A stretch of DNA of 64,000 bases, taken from assembly GCA_024397995.1 (NCBI GenBank), contig CP073746.1, forward strand, positions 1,736,001-1,800,000. The letters run 5' to 3'. The notes beneath the pieces were generated by a model. That model was not told where the DNA came from, ran no database searches, and was given only the letters and a program-made list of their open reading frames with translations. This DNA is from a bacterium SCSIO 12827 (GTDB lineage Bacteria > Pseudomonadota > Alphaproteobacteria > Rhodospirillales > Casp-alpha2). Positions 1-8,473 of this stretch are shown here, one piece after another. The translations under genes and the position numbers were made by a program. Numbering within the stretch: the first letter of the stretch is position 1; each line of letters begins with the position of its first letter.

Positions 1-420
1 ATCCGCGACGACGAACAGAAAGCCGAGGCCATGGGCATCCATACCCTGCGCTACAAGACCATCGCATGGTCGGTATCGGCATTCTTCCTTGGGATTTCCG
101 GCGCCCTGTTCGGCAATATGACGGGCTTTGTCGAGCCCCTGGAAGTGGCCTTCCCGGTCGCCACCTTCGGCATCTTTATGGTCGCCATGTCGCTGCTGGG
201 CGGTAAGGGGACCCTGTGGGGGCCGATCCTTGGCGCCGCCCTGTTCCACGTCCTGAAGGAATTCACCTGGACCTACTTCCTGGGTTGGCAGTGGGTGGCG
301 CTCGGCGTGCTGATCATCGTCAACGTGGTGTTCTTCCAGCAGGGCATCATGGGGTGGCTGATGGAAAAATTCCCGGAACGGTTCGGCATCATCGTCGACA
401 AGAAGGAGACGGCAAAATGA
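1..420 (+). CDS. livM: Branched-chain amino acid ABC transporter permease LivM (C-terminal part)
   Basis: The frame is open from base 1, so the gene begins before the window. The visible 139 residues start with RDDEQKAEAMGI, which matches the cytoplasmic coupling region of LivM-type permeases, and go on with several hydrophobic membrane segments. LivM forms the inner-membrane channel with LivH for uptake of leucine, isoleucine, valine or similar substrates. Its stop overlaps the livG start (ATGA), so the two are translationally coupled. The family call is firm; the exact substrate is not readable from this end. Confidence 0.9.
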   Translation: MRDDEQKAEAMGIHTLRYKTIAWSVSAFFLGISGALFGNMTGFVEPLEVAFPVATFGIFMVAMSLLGGKGTLWGPILGAALFHVLKEFTWTYFLGWQWVALGVLIIVNVVFFQQGIMGWLMEKFPERFGIIVDKKETAK

Positions 421-1166
421 CCGATACCGTCATTGAAATCTCGGGCGTATCGAAGTCCTACGGGGGCGTGGTCGCCAACCACAACATCTCGCTGAAGGTG
501 CCGTCCGGCGGCATCACCGGCCTGATCGGGCCGAACGGCTCGGGCAAGACGACCCTGTTCAACTCCATCGTCGGCTACCATCCCATCGACGAGGGCTCGA
601 TCAAGTTCAAGGGCGAGGAAATCTCCTCCTACCGGGTGCCGCAGATCGCGCGCCTGGGCCTTCTGCGCACTTTCCAGCAGACGCGCATCTACTCGAACAT
701 GAACTGCATCGACAACATGTTGATCTCGATCCCGCACCGTAAGTTGGGCTTCGCGGACATGTTCAAGAACCGCGGCGACAAGGAAACCATGGAAGAGGTC
801 GACCGTCTGCTCGACTTCGTGGGCCTTTACGAAAAACGGCGGCTGATCTCGGGCGACCTTTCGTTCGGGCAGCAAAAGCTTCTCGAATTCGCCATGGCGC
901 TGATGAACCGGCCCGAAGTGCTGCTGCTTGACGAGCCGACGGCGGGCATCAACCCGACGCTCATCAACGGGCTGATCGACCGGCTCCGCCGCGCCAATGA
1001 AGAACTGGGCATCACCCTGTTCGTCATCGAGCACAACATGCGCGTGATCATGAACATGGCCCAGTCGATCTACTGTCTGGCCCATGGCGAGCTTCTCGCC
1101 CATGGCACGCCGGACGAGGTCCAGAACGACCAGCGCGTCATCGACGCCTATCTGGGAGCACACTGA
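417..1166 (+). CDS. livG: Branched-chain amino acid ABC transporter ATP-binding protein LivG
   Basis: This 249-residue cytoplasmic ATPase has a Walker A motif (GPNGSGKTT, near residue 40), a divergent LSFGQQK signature and Walker B (VLLLDEPTAGINP) followed by the switch histidine in FVIEHNM. Size and motifs fit LivG, one of the two nucleotide-binding subunits of Liv transporters. I place the start at the ATG that overlaps the livM stop (MTDTVIEISG) and not at the longer upstream frame, because the family begins there. It is followed after 2 bases by livF. Confidence 0.95.
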   Translation: MTDTVIEISGVSKSYGGVVANHNISLKVPSGGITGLIGPNGSGKTTLFNSIVGYHPIDEGSIKFKGEEISSYRVPQIARLGLLRTFQQTRIYSNMNCIDNMLISIPHRKLGFADMFKNRGDKETMEEVDRLLDFVGLYEKRRLISGDLSFGQQKLLEFAMALMNRPEVLLLDEPTAGINPTLINGLIDRLRRANEELGITLFVIEHNMRVIMNMAQSIYCLAHGELLAHGTPDEVQNDQRVIDAYLGAH

Positions 1167-1168
1167 AC

Positions 1169-2077
1169 ATGGCCGACGAAAACAAGGCACAAGAAAACGA
1201 ATCCGCCGGGGCCGCCGCGAACCGCCGCTCCACCGGCTATCACATGGGAACCGTCGACGCGGTCATTTCCGTCGAAGACGTCAACCGCCAGGCCAAAGCC
1301 ATGGCTGTCGAGGTCCCGCTGGAGCAGGTCGCGTCTCTGGCCAACAACGATCCCTTCGTCAATCTGAAGAATCTGCGTTGCGGTTACGGCAAGATGGAGA
1401 TCATCCACGGCCTCAACCTGCAGGTCGCCAAGGGGCAGTCGCTCTGCCTGATCGGCCCCAACGGGGCCGGCAAGTCGACGGTGCTGCACGCCATCTACGG
1501 CCTCAATACGGTGATGGGCGGAAACATCCTGGTGGGTGAGGGCGCCAAAGCCCAGGACGTCGCCCATATGACCGCCAACCAGAAGCTGAAGCAGGCCGGC
1601 ATCGCCTATATCCTGCAGGACAAATCCATCTTCCCCGACATGACCGTGGAAGAGAACTTGTGGATGGGCGGATTCCTCATGGAAACCACGGCCCAGGCCA
1701 AGGAAGCGGCGGAAAAGGTGTTCGCCAAGTACGACCGCCTGGCCCAGCGGCGCAAGCATCTGGCCAAGGTGCTGTCCGGTGGCGAGCGCCGACTTCTGGA
1801 AATCTCCCGCGCCCTGGTCATGGACCCGGACGTTCTGCTGGTGGACGAACCATCCATCGGGTTGGAACCCCGGTTCATTGACATGGTGTTCGACATCCTG
1901 GACGACCTTCAGCATACCGAAGGCAAGACCATCATCATGGTCGAACAGAACGCCAAGAAGGGCCTGGAATTCGCCGATATCGGCTATGTCCTGGTGTCGG
2001 GCGAACTGGCCATCGCCGGCACCGGCGACGCGCTGCTGGAGAACGAGGACGTAGGCCGCCTGTTCCTGGGGGGATAG
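1169..2077 (+). CDS. livF: Branched-chain amino acid ABC transporter ATP-binding protein LivF
   Basis: This is the second nucleotide-binding subunit, 302 residues, with Walker A (GPNGAGKST), signature LSGGERR and Walker B (VLLVDEPSIGLEP). LivF proteins are usually about 235-240 residues. Here about 60 extra polar residues precede the ABC fold, which starts at FVNLKNLRCGYG. The extension is in frame from an ATG 2 bases after livG, with no better internal start visible. It closes the liv operon; the next gene is convergent. The role of the extension is unknown. Confidence 0.92.
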   Translation: MADENKAQENESAGAAANRRSTGYHMGTVDAVISVEDVNRQAKAMAVEVPLEQVASLANNDPFVNLKNLRCGYGKMEIIHGLNLQVAKGQSLCLIGPNGAGKSTVLHAIYGLNTVMGGNILVGEGAKAQDVAHMTANQKLKQAGIAYILQDKSIFPDMTVEENLWMGGFLMETTAQAKEAAEKVFAKYDRLAQRRKHLAKVLSGGERRLLEISRALVMDPDVLLVDEPSIGLEPRFIDMVFDILDDLQHTEGKTIIMVEQNAKKGLEFADIGYVLVSGELAIAGTGDALLENEDVGRLFLGG

Positions 2078-2078
2078 C

Positions 2079-2612
2079 TCAGCGGTTGTTTCCGCTGATA
2101 AGCTGCTTTTCATCCCAATACGTTACGGAAGCGATTCCCGTAACCTGCTCTCCGTCGTTTGAAAGCGGAAGACGGAGAGCCAGTTGGGGGAGGGGTAGTC
2201 GACCATCTGGGAATTCGATCAGCCTGGAAAACAGCAGCGGGATGTGTCGCTCGACGACGGTTTGGTATTCACCCGCGACCTTGGGGCCGCGCCCTTGGGG
2301 ATGTTCATCAGACGTCCTTTGCCCGGTACGGTCGATCTTTTTCCGCTCTACATGGGCGGTGCCCCAAAAACGGTAACGGAAGTCCAACGGATCGCGGAGA
2401 ACATCGACAACCAGTGTCAGGGAAATGGCCTCTGGCGATAGGTCCTGAAGCCTAAAGACACCCCATGCCGGGCCGATCGCACCCTTGGGCGTAACTTTTT
2501 TCCAATAAGCGAATGTTTCCACCAGTATGGGGGCGGCAAGTTCGTCCAGGCGTTCTTCGCGCGAAGCGCCATAAGAAAAATCGCCCCAGGAATTCAAGCT
2601 ACGAAAAGCCAT
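2079..2612 (-). CDS. PAS-like domain protein (PF07310-type), unknown role
   Basis: This is a 177-residue soluble protein. The central part (LDFRYRFWGTAHVERKKIDR, then a conserved LPL near the end) resembles the single-PAS-domain proteins common in Rhodospirillales (PAS_5, PF07310), whose ligands are unknown. I chose the ATG at 2612 (MAFRSLNSWG) because AGAGGGA lies about 9 bases upstream; a longer frame reaches 2669. It converges on livF with one base between the stops. There is no output domain, so a role in signalling is only inferred. Confidence 0.6.
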   Translation of the reverse strand: MAFRSLNSWGDFSYGASREERLDELAAPILVETFAYWKKVTPKGAIGPAWGVFRLQDLSPEAISLTLVVDVLRDPLDFRYRFWGTAHVERKKIDRTGQRTSDEHPQGRGPKVAGEYQTVVERHIPLLFSRLIEFPDGRLPLPQLALRLPLSNDGEQVTGIASVTYWDEKQLISGNNR

Positions 2613-2933
2613 TGTGATTTCCCTCTTGATAGGCTCCCCCAACGCCTGCGGGCACCCTATCACGTACATGCCTAAATCTATCCGGTGTTAATGCATTAAG
2701 CGTGCCGGTTTTCCTCCATGGGCCATGCCGTTTCGGTTCTGGAATCGCGGCGAGAAAAACGGCCGTCAACACAGAGCTTGGAACGTAAACACGTGCCGTA
2801 AACGGCGTATATTACTTTTATTTCATCTATAAAAACATCTGCAACTTGTTGTTATTCGGGGAAATAATGCGCAGAGATGCCATTTAACTGCTGAAGCGGT
2901 TAAGGATAACTACGTTTGCAGATGTCCCGGCTG
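2613..2933. other. Intergenic region between two minus-strand genes
   Basis: These 321 bases hold the ribosome binding site and presumably the promoter of the PAS-like gene, and the end of the dehydratase transcript. The stretch around 2810-2900 is AT-rich compared with its surroundings. I see no RNA gene, strong terminator or credible ORF here. Confidence 0.5.
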
Positions 2934-4646
2934 TTATGAGTTGCCGGTTGCCTGAAGAAAGTCAAAATCGGCGCCTTCCTCCGCCTGGGTGACCGTGTCC
3001 AGATAGAGTTTCAGATAGCCGCGGCCCGATCCCTGATGGGCCGGGGGCGGGGTCCAGGCGTCGCGTCGGGATTTCATTTCGGCCTCGTCTACTAGTAGAG
3101 TAAGGCTGCGGTTCGGGGTGTCCAGGCGGATGCGGTCTCCCGTTTGCACCAGGGCAAGGGGGCCGCCATCGGCGGCCTCGGGCGAGACGTGCAGGATGAT
3201 CGTTCCGAAGGCGGTGCCGCTCATCCGGCCATCGGAAATGCGCACCATGTCCTTCACGCCTTGGCTGGCCAGTTTCTTCGGGATCGGAATGTATCCGGCC
3301 TCGGGCATGCCGGGGGCTCCCTTGGGCCCGATGTTGCGCAGCACCAGCACGTCGTCGGGCGTCACGTCCAGGTCGGCACTGTCGATGCGTTCGGCCAGGT
3401 CTTCCAGGTTTTCGAACACCACGGCGCGGCCTTCATGGACCAAAAGGCCCTGGTCGGCCGCCGACTGTTTCAAAACCGCACCGTTCGGCGCCAGATTACC
3501 GCGCAGCACGGCCATGCTGCCCTTGGAGAACAGGGGATTGCTGCGTGGACGCACGACGTCCTGATCCCAGCCCGGGGGCATGGCGGCCAACTTCTCGCCC
3601 AGCGTCTTGCCCGACACGGTCGGACAATCCAGGTCGAGAAGATCCTCGATCTCGCGCAGGATGGTGGTCAGGCCGCCAGCCTTCCACAAGTCTTCCATGT
3701 AGTAGCTGCCGTTGGGTTTCAGGTCGACCAGCATGGGGACGTCGCGGCCCATCGTATCGAAGGCGTCCAGATCAACGTTGAGACCCAGACGTCCGGCCAC
3801 GGCCGCCATGTGGACAATGCCGTTGGTCGACCCGCCGACGGCCAGTAGGGTCTTCATGGCGTTGTTCAGGGACGCTTGCGTAATGATTTGATCTGGCGTC
3901 ACTTTTTCCTTGGCCAGGGTGACGGCGCGGGTGCCTGTTTCCTCGGCATGGCGCAGGCGGTCGGAGGCCCAGGCCGGGATCGCCGCCCCGCCGGGCAGCA
4001 TCATGCCCATGGCTTCGGTCATCAACGCCATGGTCGAGGCCGTGCCCATGACGCCGCAGGTGCCCGCCGTGGGCACCAGTTTGGAGGAAATGTCCTCGAT
4101 TTCGGCCTCATCGATCTCGCCGGCGCGGAACTTGCCCCACATGCGCCGGCAATCGGTGCACGCACCCAAACGCTCGCCTTTGTGGCTGCCGGTGCCCATG
4201 GGGCCGGTGACGCAGACGATGGCCGGCACATTGGCCGAGGCGGCGCCCATCAACAGCGCCGGCACCGTCTTGTCGCAGCCGCCGATCAGCACGACCGCAT
4301 CCATCGGCTGGGCGCGGATCATTTCCTCCGTGTCCATGGACATCAGGTTGCGCAGGAACATGGAGGTCGGATGGGCGAAGCTTTCATGGATCGAGATGGT
4401 CGGAAACTCCACCGGCAGGCCGCCGGCCAGCATAACGCCGCGTTTCACGGCCTCGATCAGGTCGGGCACGGTCTTGTGGCAGGCGTTATAGCCGGAAAAG
4501 GTGTCGGCGATGCCGATGATCGGACGGTTCAGGGCGTCATCGGTGTAGCCCATGGCCTTGATGAAGGCCTTGCGCAGGAACAGGGAAAAGGCGTCGTCGC
4601 CATAGCGGGTCAGGCCTTTTTTCATGCCTGTTTGATCATCGGACAT
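2934..4646 (-). CDS. IlvD/Edd family dehydratase (sugar-acid dehydratase-like)
   Basis: This is a 570-residue enzyme of the dihydroxy-acid/6-phosphogluconate dehydratase family. Iron-sulfur ligand regions are visible: GGCDKTVPA, CTDCRRM and GTCGVMGTAS. HESFAHPTSMFLRN and the CTDC-type spacing look more like the L-arabinonate and xylonate dehydratase branch than IlvD, so the substrate may be an aldonic acid. The start at 4646 (MSDDQTGMKK) has AAGGAAACCTCC just upstream; the upstream frame extension is out of character. A small exported protein is encoded 43 bases upstream on the same strand. The substrate is not certain. Confidence 0.85.
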   Translation of the reverse strand: MSDDQTGMKKGLTRYGDDAFSLFLRKAFIKAMGYTDDALNRPIIGIADTFSGYNACHKTVPDLIEAVKRGVMLAGGLPVEFPTISIHESFAHPTSMFLRNLMSMDTEEMIRAQPMDAVVLIGGCDKTVPALLMGAASANVPAIVCVTGPMGTGSHKGERLGACTDCRRMWGKFRAGEIDEAEIEDISSKLVPTAGTCGVMGTASTMALMTEAMGMMLPGGAAIPAWASDRLRHAEETGTRAVTLAKEKVTPDQIITQASLNNAMKTLLAVGGSTNGIVHMAAVAGRLGLNVDLDAFDTMGRDVPMLVDLKPNGSYYMEDLWKAGGLTTILREIEDLLDLDCPTVSGKTLGEKLAAMPPGWDQDVVRPRSNPLFSKGSMAVLRGNLAPNGAVLKQSAADQGLLVHEGRAVVFENLEDLAERIDSADLDVTPDDVLVLRNIGPKGAPGMPEAGYIPIPKKLASQGVKDMVRISDGRMSGTAFGTIILHVSPEAADGGPLALVQTGDRIRLDTPNRSLTLLVDEAEMKSRRDAWTPPPAHQGSGRGYLKLYLDTVTQAEEGADFDFLQATGNS

Positions 4647-4689
4647 TCGGAGGTTTCCTTGGAGGGTCTGTTTGGTGTCTGCGTTTGTT

Positions 4690-5109
4690 CTAATTGTTAT
4701 AGCACTGGTGCCGGAGCAGGCGCGATGCATCCAGGTTCCGGAATGCGAAATAAGGGGCGTTCTGGGAACTGGGGGCGACCACGGCGGTGATGTCGAGCCA
4801 CAGGGTCGCCCCGGGCGCGAGGTTGAATTCACGGCCCGGCAGCGGCCAGTCCTGCAATTCCATGCCGGAAGTCACGATGGTGGCCCGGGCCGCCGGTCCG
4901 GTCAGCGAGCACTTGACGTCGATCAAGGACGGTGTTGCGGCGGGCAGGGTATGAAAACGGGCTTCCTGGCCGGGTTGGACATCGTGGGGGTGGGAGTCCT
5001 CTTCCAAGATTTCGGCCCGGGGCAGGTCGCGCCACGGTGCCTCCGCCGCATCGGCGGCGACGGCGAATATGAACACCGCGAGAGCGGCGAAGGACGGATA
5101 AGTGGACAT
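4690..5109 (-). CDS. Small exported hypothetical protein
   Basis: This 139-residue protein starts with a clear signal peptide (about 22 residues, hydrophobic core AALAVFIFAVAA, likely cut after ADAAEA), so it is expected in the periplasm. The mature part is acidic to neutral with two or three cysteines and an immunoglobulin-like strand pattern. I recognise no family. It lies just upstream of the dehydratase and may share its transcript. GGGGGGA precedes the ATG. Confidence 0.6.
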   Translation of the reverse strand: MSTYPSFAALAVFIFAVAADAAEAPWRDLPRAEILEEDSHPHDVQPGQEARFHTLPAATPSLIDVKCSLTGPAARATIVTSGMELQDWPLPGREFNLAPGATLWLDITAVVAPSSQNAPYFAFRNLDASRLLRHQCYNN

Positions 5110-5240
5110 GGCAAATCCCCCCGACGCCTCTACACGGAAAACCTTAGCAGGCCAACCCGTTAAACGTTACAGACCGGTGTCGGCTCTGTTGCGCTGCACC
5201 AAATGATGCTCTACGGTTTAATGGCAACTGGGCTCCTGGG

Positions 5241-6698
5241 GTGAATTTGTCCGATAGAGAGAAACTCGACATTTTCGACGAAATGCATGCCGCGAACGGA
5301 GACATCCGAGCGGCTTATAGAGATTATTCGGCCTGGCTGACCGACCAGTCCCTGGAGCGGCTTCGTCAGAAGCACGCACAGGCGGATTTGCTGTTCCGCC
5401 GGCTCGGCATTACCTTCACCGTTTATGGCGAGGACGAGGGCGGCGAGCGCCTGATTCCCTTCGACGTCATCCCGCGCATTATCAGCCACGAGGAATGGAG
5501 CGTTCTGGAACGGGGCGCCATTCAGCGGGTCGATGCGCTCAACGCCTTTCTGCACGACATCTATCACGAACAGGAAATCATCCGCGCCGGCATCGTGCCC
5601 GCCGAACTGGTGATGACCAACGAGGCCTTCCAGCCGCAGATGTTGGGGCTCGACCTGCCGCGCCGGGTCTATGCCCATGTGTCTGGCGTCGATGTGGTGC
5701 GGGTCGACGACAAGACCTTTTATGTCCTGGAAGACAACGTGCGCACGCCGTCGGGCGTGTCCTACATGCTGGAAAACCGCGAAACCATGATGCGCCTGTT
5801 CCCGGATCTGTTCGCGCAGTCCGTGGTCGCACCAGTGGATCGCTATGCGGAATATTTGCTGCGCTCGCTCCAGGCTGTGGCGCCGGCAGGCGTGGATGAC
5901 CCCACGGTCGTGCTGATGACGCCGGGACAATACAACAGCGCCTATTTCGAACATGCGTTCCTGGCCATGGAAATGGGGATCGAACTGGTCGAAGGGCGCG
6001 ACCTGTTCGTCGACTCGGGCTCCATGTTCATGCGCACGACCGAAGGGCCCAAGCGGGTCGACGTGATCTACCGCCGGGTCGATGACGGGTTCATCGACCC
6101 GCTGGCCTTCAATCCGGACTCGGCCCTGGGCGTGCCCGGCATGCTGTCCGTCGTGCGCAGCGGCCGCGTGACCGTGTGTAACGCCATGGGCACCGGTGTC
6201 GCCGACGACAAGGCCATGTACTGCTTCGTACCCGACATGATCCGTTTCTACCTGGGGGAGGAGCCGGTGCTGCAGAACGTGCCGACCTATTCCTGTCGCA
6301 AGCCGGACGACCTCAAGTACGTGCTCGACAACATCGCCGATCTGGTGGTCAAGGAAGTCCATGGGTCCGGCGGTTACGGCATGCTGGTGGGGCCCAAAGC
6401 CACCAAGGCCGAATGCGACGATTTCAAGCGGCGCCTGAAGGCGGAGCCGGACAATTATATCGCTCAGCCGACCCTGGCGCTTTCGACCTGCCCGACCTTG
6501 GTTGAGGAAGGCATCGCGCCGCGCCATGTCGATCTCAGACCCTATGTGCTGTCGGGCGACAAGACCCGCGTGGTGCCGGGCGGCCTGACGCGCGTAGCGC
6601 TGAAGCCGGGGTCGCTGGTCGTTAATTCTTCGCAAGGTGGCGGGACCAAGGACACCTGGGTTCTCGAGGCGCCGGTCGTCATCGAGGAAGAGGAATAG
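5241..6698 (+). CDS. Circularly permuted ATP-grasp family protein (DUF404/DUF407)
   Basis: This 485-residue protein has the features of the circularly permuted ATP-grasp family: an N-terminal YRDYSAWL region, LGLDLPRRVYAHVSGVDVVR, VLEDNVRTPSGVSYMLENR, and a C-terminal SGGYGMLVGP glycine-rich loop with LRPYVLSG. Such proteins are predicted peptide or amide ligases. The start is a GTG at 5241 with a weak ribosome site; the next option is ATG 5283. An alpha-E gene and a transglutaminase-like gene follow closely, a known conserved trio. No substrate is established. Confidence 0.88.
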   Translation: MNLSDREKLDIFDEMHAANGDIRAAYRDYSAWLTDQSLERLRQKHAQADLLFRRLGITFTVYGEDEGGERLIPFDVIPRIISHEEWSVLERGAIQRVDALNAFLHDIYHEQEIIRAGIVPAELVMTNEAFQPQMLGLDLPRRVYAHVSGVDVVRVDDKTFYVLEDNVRTPSGVSYMLENRETMMRLFPDLFAQSVVAPVDRYAEYLLRSLQAVAPAGVDDPTVVLMTPGQYNSAYFEHAFLAMEMGIELVEGRDLFVDSGSMFMRTTEGPKRVDVIYRRVDDGFIDPLAFNPDSALGVPGMLSVVRSGRVTVCNAMGTGVADDKAMYCFVPDMIRFYLGEEPVLQNVPTYSCRKPDDLKYVLDNIADLVVKEVHGSGGYGMLVGPKATKAECDDFKRRLKAEPDNYIAQPTLALSTCPTLVEEGIAPRHVDLRPYVLSGDKTRVVPGGLTRVALKPGSLVVNSSQGGGTKDTWVLEAPVVIEEEE

Positions 6699-6714
6699 GG
6701 AGGGCGACGCAGAG

Positions 6715-7659
6715 ATGTTATCAAGCACCGCCGAAAACCTGTTCTGGATGGCGCGCTATATGGAGCGTTCGGAAAATACTGCGCGCCTGCTGACCGGGCT
6801 TTATCACATGTCCCTGCTGCCGGCGCGGCGGGGGGCCCAGGCGGGCCTGTGGGAAGGGCTGTTCCAGTCCGAGGCCGAACGCAACGCCTACCTTGCCAAG
6901 TACGATGCCTTCAAGACCGATCCGGTGCTGACCTACATGGTGCTGGACCGCGAGAACCCGTCAAGCATCCGGTCTTGTGTTTGGTCGGCGCGCGAGAATG
7001 TGCGCGCCACGCGCCATGTGTTGACCACGGATATGTGGGAGACCATCAATTCCACTTGGTTGGACATTGCAAAGACCACCTATGCCGACATGCAGGACAT
7101 GGGGCATCACGAATTCCTGGAGTGGATCAAGGTGCGCTCGCACCTGTTCCGCGGGGTTGCCCATGGCACCATGCGGCGTGGCGAAGCTTTTGAATTCTGG
7201 CGCATGGGCGTTTTTATCGAGCGGGCGGAAAATACCATTCGCTTGCTGGCCGCCCGCGCCCATACCTTCAAGCCGACGGGCCCCATTTCGCGTGAGGACA
7301 CGGCGACCCTCGATTATTACCAATGGGGTACGCTGCTGCGATCGGTCAACGCCTACAAGGCCTATCGGGAAATCTACAAAAGCCAGATCGACCCGCGCCG
7401 GGTCGTTGAATTGCTGACCCTGAACGAGGAGATCCCGCGTTCCGTCATGGCCTGTGTCGAGGAGATTTGTCAGGTTCTGGAGGGCTTGCGCCCGCGGTCG
7501 CGGTGTTTCGAACAGTCGCGCGACCTTCTCAACCGGCTGCAGTCGGCGCGCATCGAGCGCGTCTACCGCACGGGCATGGCGCGGTTCCTGGAAGATTACC
7601 GGGCCGGCTTGCACGATCTCAGCCTGCAAATCCAAAAAGACTTCCTGATGATCCAATGA
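6715..7659 (+). CDS. Alpha-E domain protein (DUF403)
   Basis: This 314-residue, mainly alpha-helical protein opens with STAENLFWMARYMERSENTA, the hallmark of the alpha-E (DUF403) family, in which conserved Glu and Arg residues recur along the helices (for example FWRMGVFIERAENTIRLL near 160-180). The function is unknown, but the family almost always accompanies circularly permuted ATP-grasp enzymes. I chose the ATG at 6715 because GGGAGGGCGACG lies just upstream and the family starts here. It begins 16 bases after the ATP-grasp stop and ends 7 bases before the next start, so it is one operon. Confidence 0.9.
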   Translation: MLSSTAENLFWMARYMERSENTARLLTGLYHMSLLPARRGAQAGLWEGLFQSEAERNAYLAKYDAFKTDPVLTYMVLDRENPSSIRSCVWSARENVRATRHVLTTDMWETINSTWLDIAKTTYADMQDMGHHEFLEWIKVRSHLFRGVAHGTMRRGEAFEFWRMGVFIERAENTIRLLAARAHTFKPTGPISREDTATLDYYQWGTLLRSVNAYKAYREIYKSQIDPRRVVELLTLNEEIPRSVMACVEEICQVLEGLRPRSRCFEQSRDLLNRLQSARIERVYRTGMARFLEDYRAGLHDLSLQIQKDFLMIQ

Positions 7660-7666
7660 GTGCGTC

Positions 7667-8470
7667 ATGCATCTGACCGTCAAGCACGTCACCCAGTTCA
7701 AGTTCGCGGAAGCGGCAACCCATTCGATTCAGTACATTCGGATGACGCCGCGCGCAGACCTGTGCCAGCGGGTCCGCCAATGGGAGATCACGGCGAGCGG
7801 GCGCCTGACGCCCTGGACCGACGGGTTCGACAACCACGCCCATGTCGTGACCTTTGACGGAGAGCACGACGAGGTGCGTGTCACCGTCAGCGGCGAGATC
7901 ACGACGTCGGATACCAACGGCATCCTGCCCATGGATGACGGGCTGCCGCCCTATATCTTTCTCACGCCAACGGATTATACGGATGCCGACGACGGAATCC
8001 GTAAGTTCGCCAAGCCGATTGCCAAGATTCTTGAATCGCAGGGGGCGCTTGCCGCGGGCCATGCGCTGATGGCTGCCGTGGCCGAGGCCGTGCAGTACCA
8101 GTCCGGTCAGACCACGGTGGAAACCAAGGCTTCCGAGGCGCTGGCCGCCGGTAAGGGCGTGTGCCAGGACCAAACGCATCTGTTCATCGCCGCCGCCCGC
8201 CACTTAGGCTTGCCCACGCGTTACGTATCCGGATACCTGGCGGCGGGGAAGGGCAACGACAGCCATTTGGCAAGCCACGCCTGGGCGGAGACCCTGGTCG
8301 AGGGCTTGGGCTGGGTCAGCTTCGATCCAGCCAACGAGCAATGTGCGACGGATGCCTATATCCGGTTGGCGTTGGGGCTAGACTACGGCACGGCCTGCCC
8401 GATCCGGGGCCTGCGCTCGGGCGGCGGGCTCGAGGAAATGGACGTCAACCTGCGCATCGACGAACAGTAG
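7667..8470 (+). CDS. Transglutaminase-like family protein
   Basis: This 267-residue protein has an N-terminal beta-rich domain (bacterial transglutaminase-like N-terminal region) and a C-terminal transglutaminase/cysteine-protease core. The catalytic triad is visible: Cys166 in GKGVCQD, His204 in ASHAWAE and Asp220 in FDPANE. There is no signal peptide. It is the third gene of the ATP-grasp/alpha-E/transglutaminase cluster and may cut or transfer peptide amides made by the ATP-grasp enzyme. It ends 3 bases before the convergent Mrp operon. Confidence 0.88.
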   Translation: MHLTVKHVTQFKFAEAATHSIQYIRMTPRADLCQRVRQWEITASGRLTPWTDGFDNHAHVVTFDGEHDEVRVTVSGEITTSDTNGILPMDDGLPPYIFLTPTDYTDADDGIRKFAKPIAKILESQGALAAGHALMAAVAEAVQYQSGQTTVETKASEALAAGKGVCQDQTHLFIAAARHLGLPTRYVSGYLAAGKGNDSHLASHAWAETLVEGLGWVSFDPANEQCATDAYIRLALGLDYGTACPIRGLRSGGGLEEMDVNLRIDEQ

Positions 8471-8473
8471 CGG

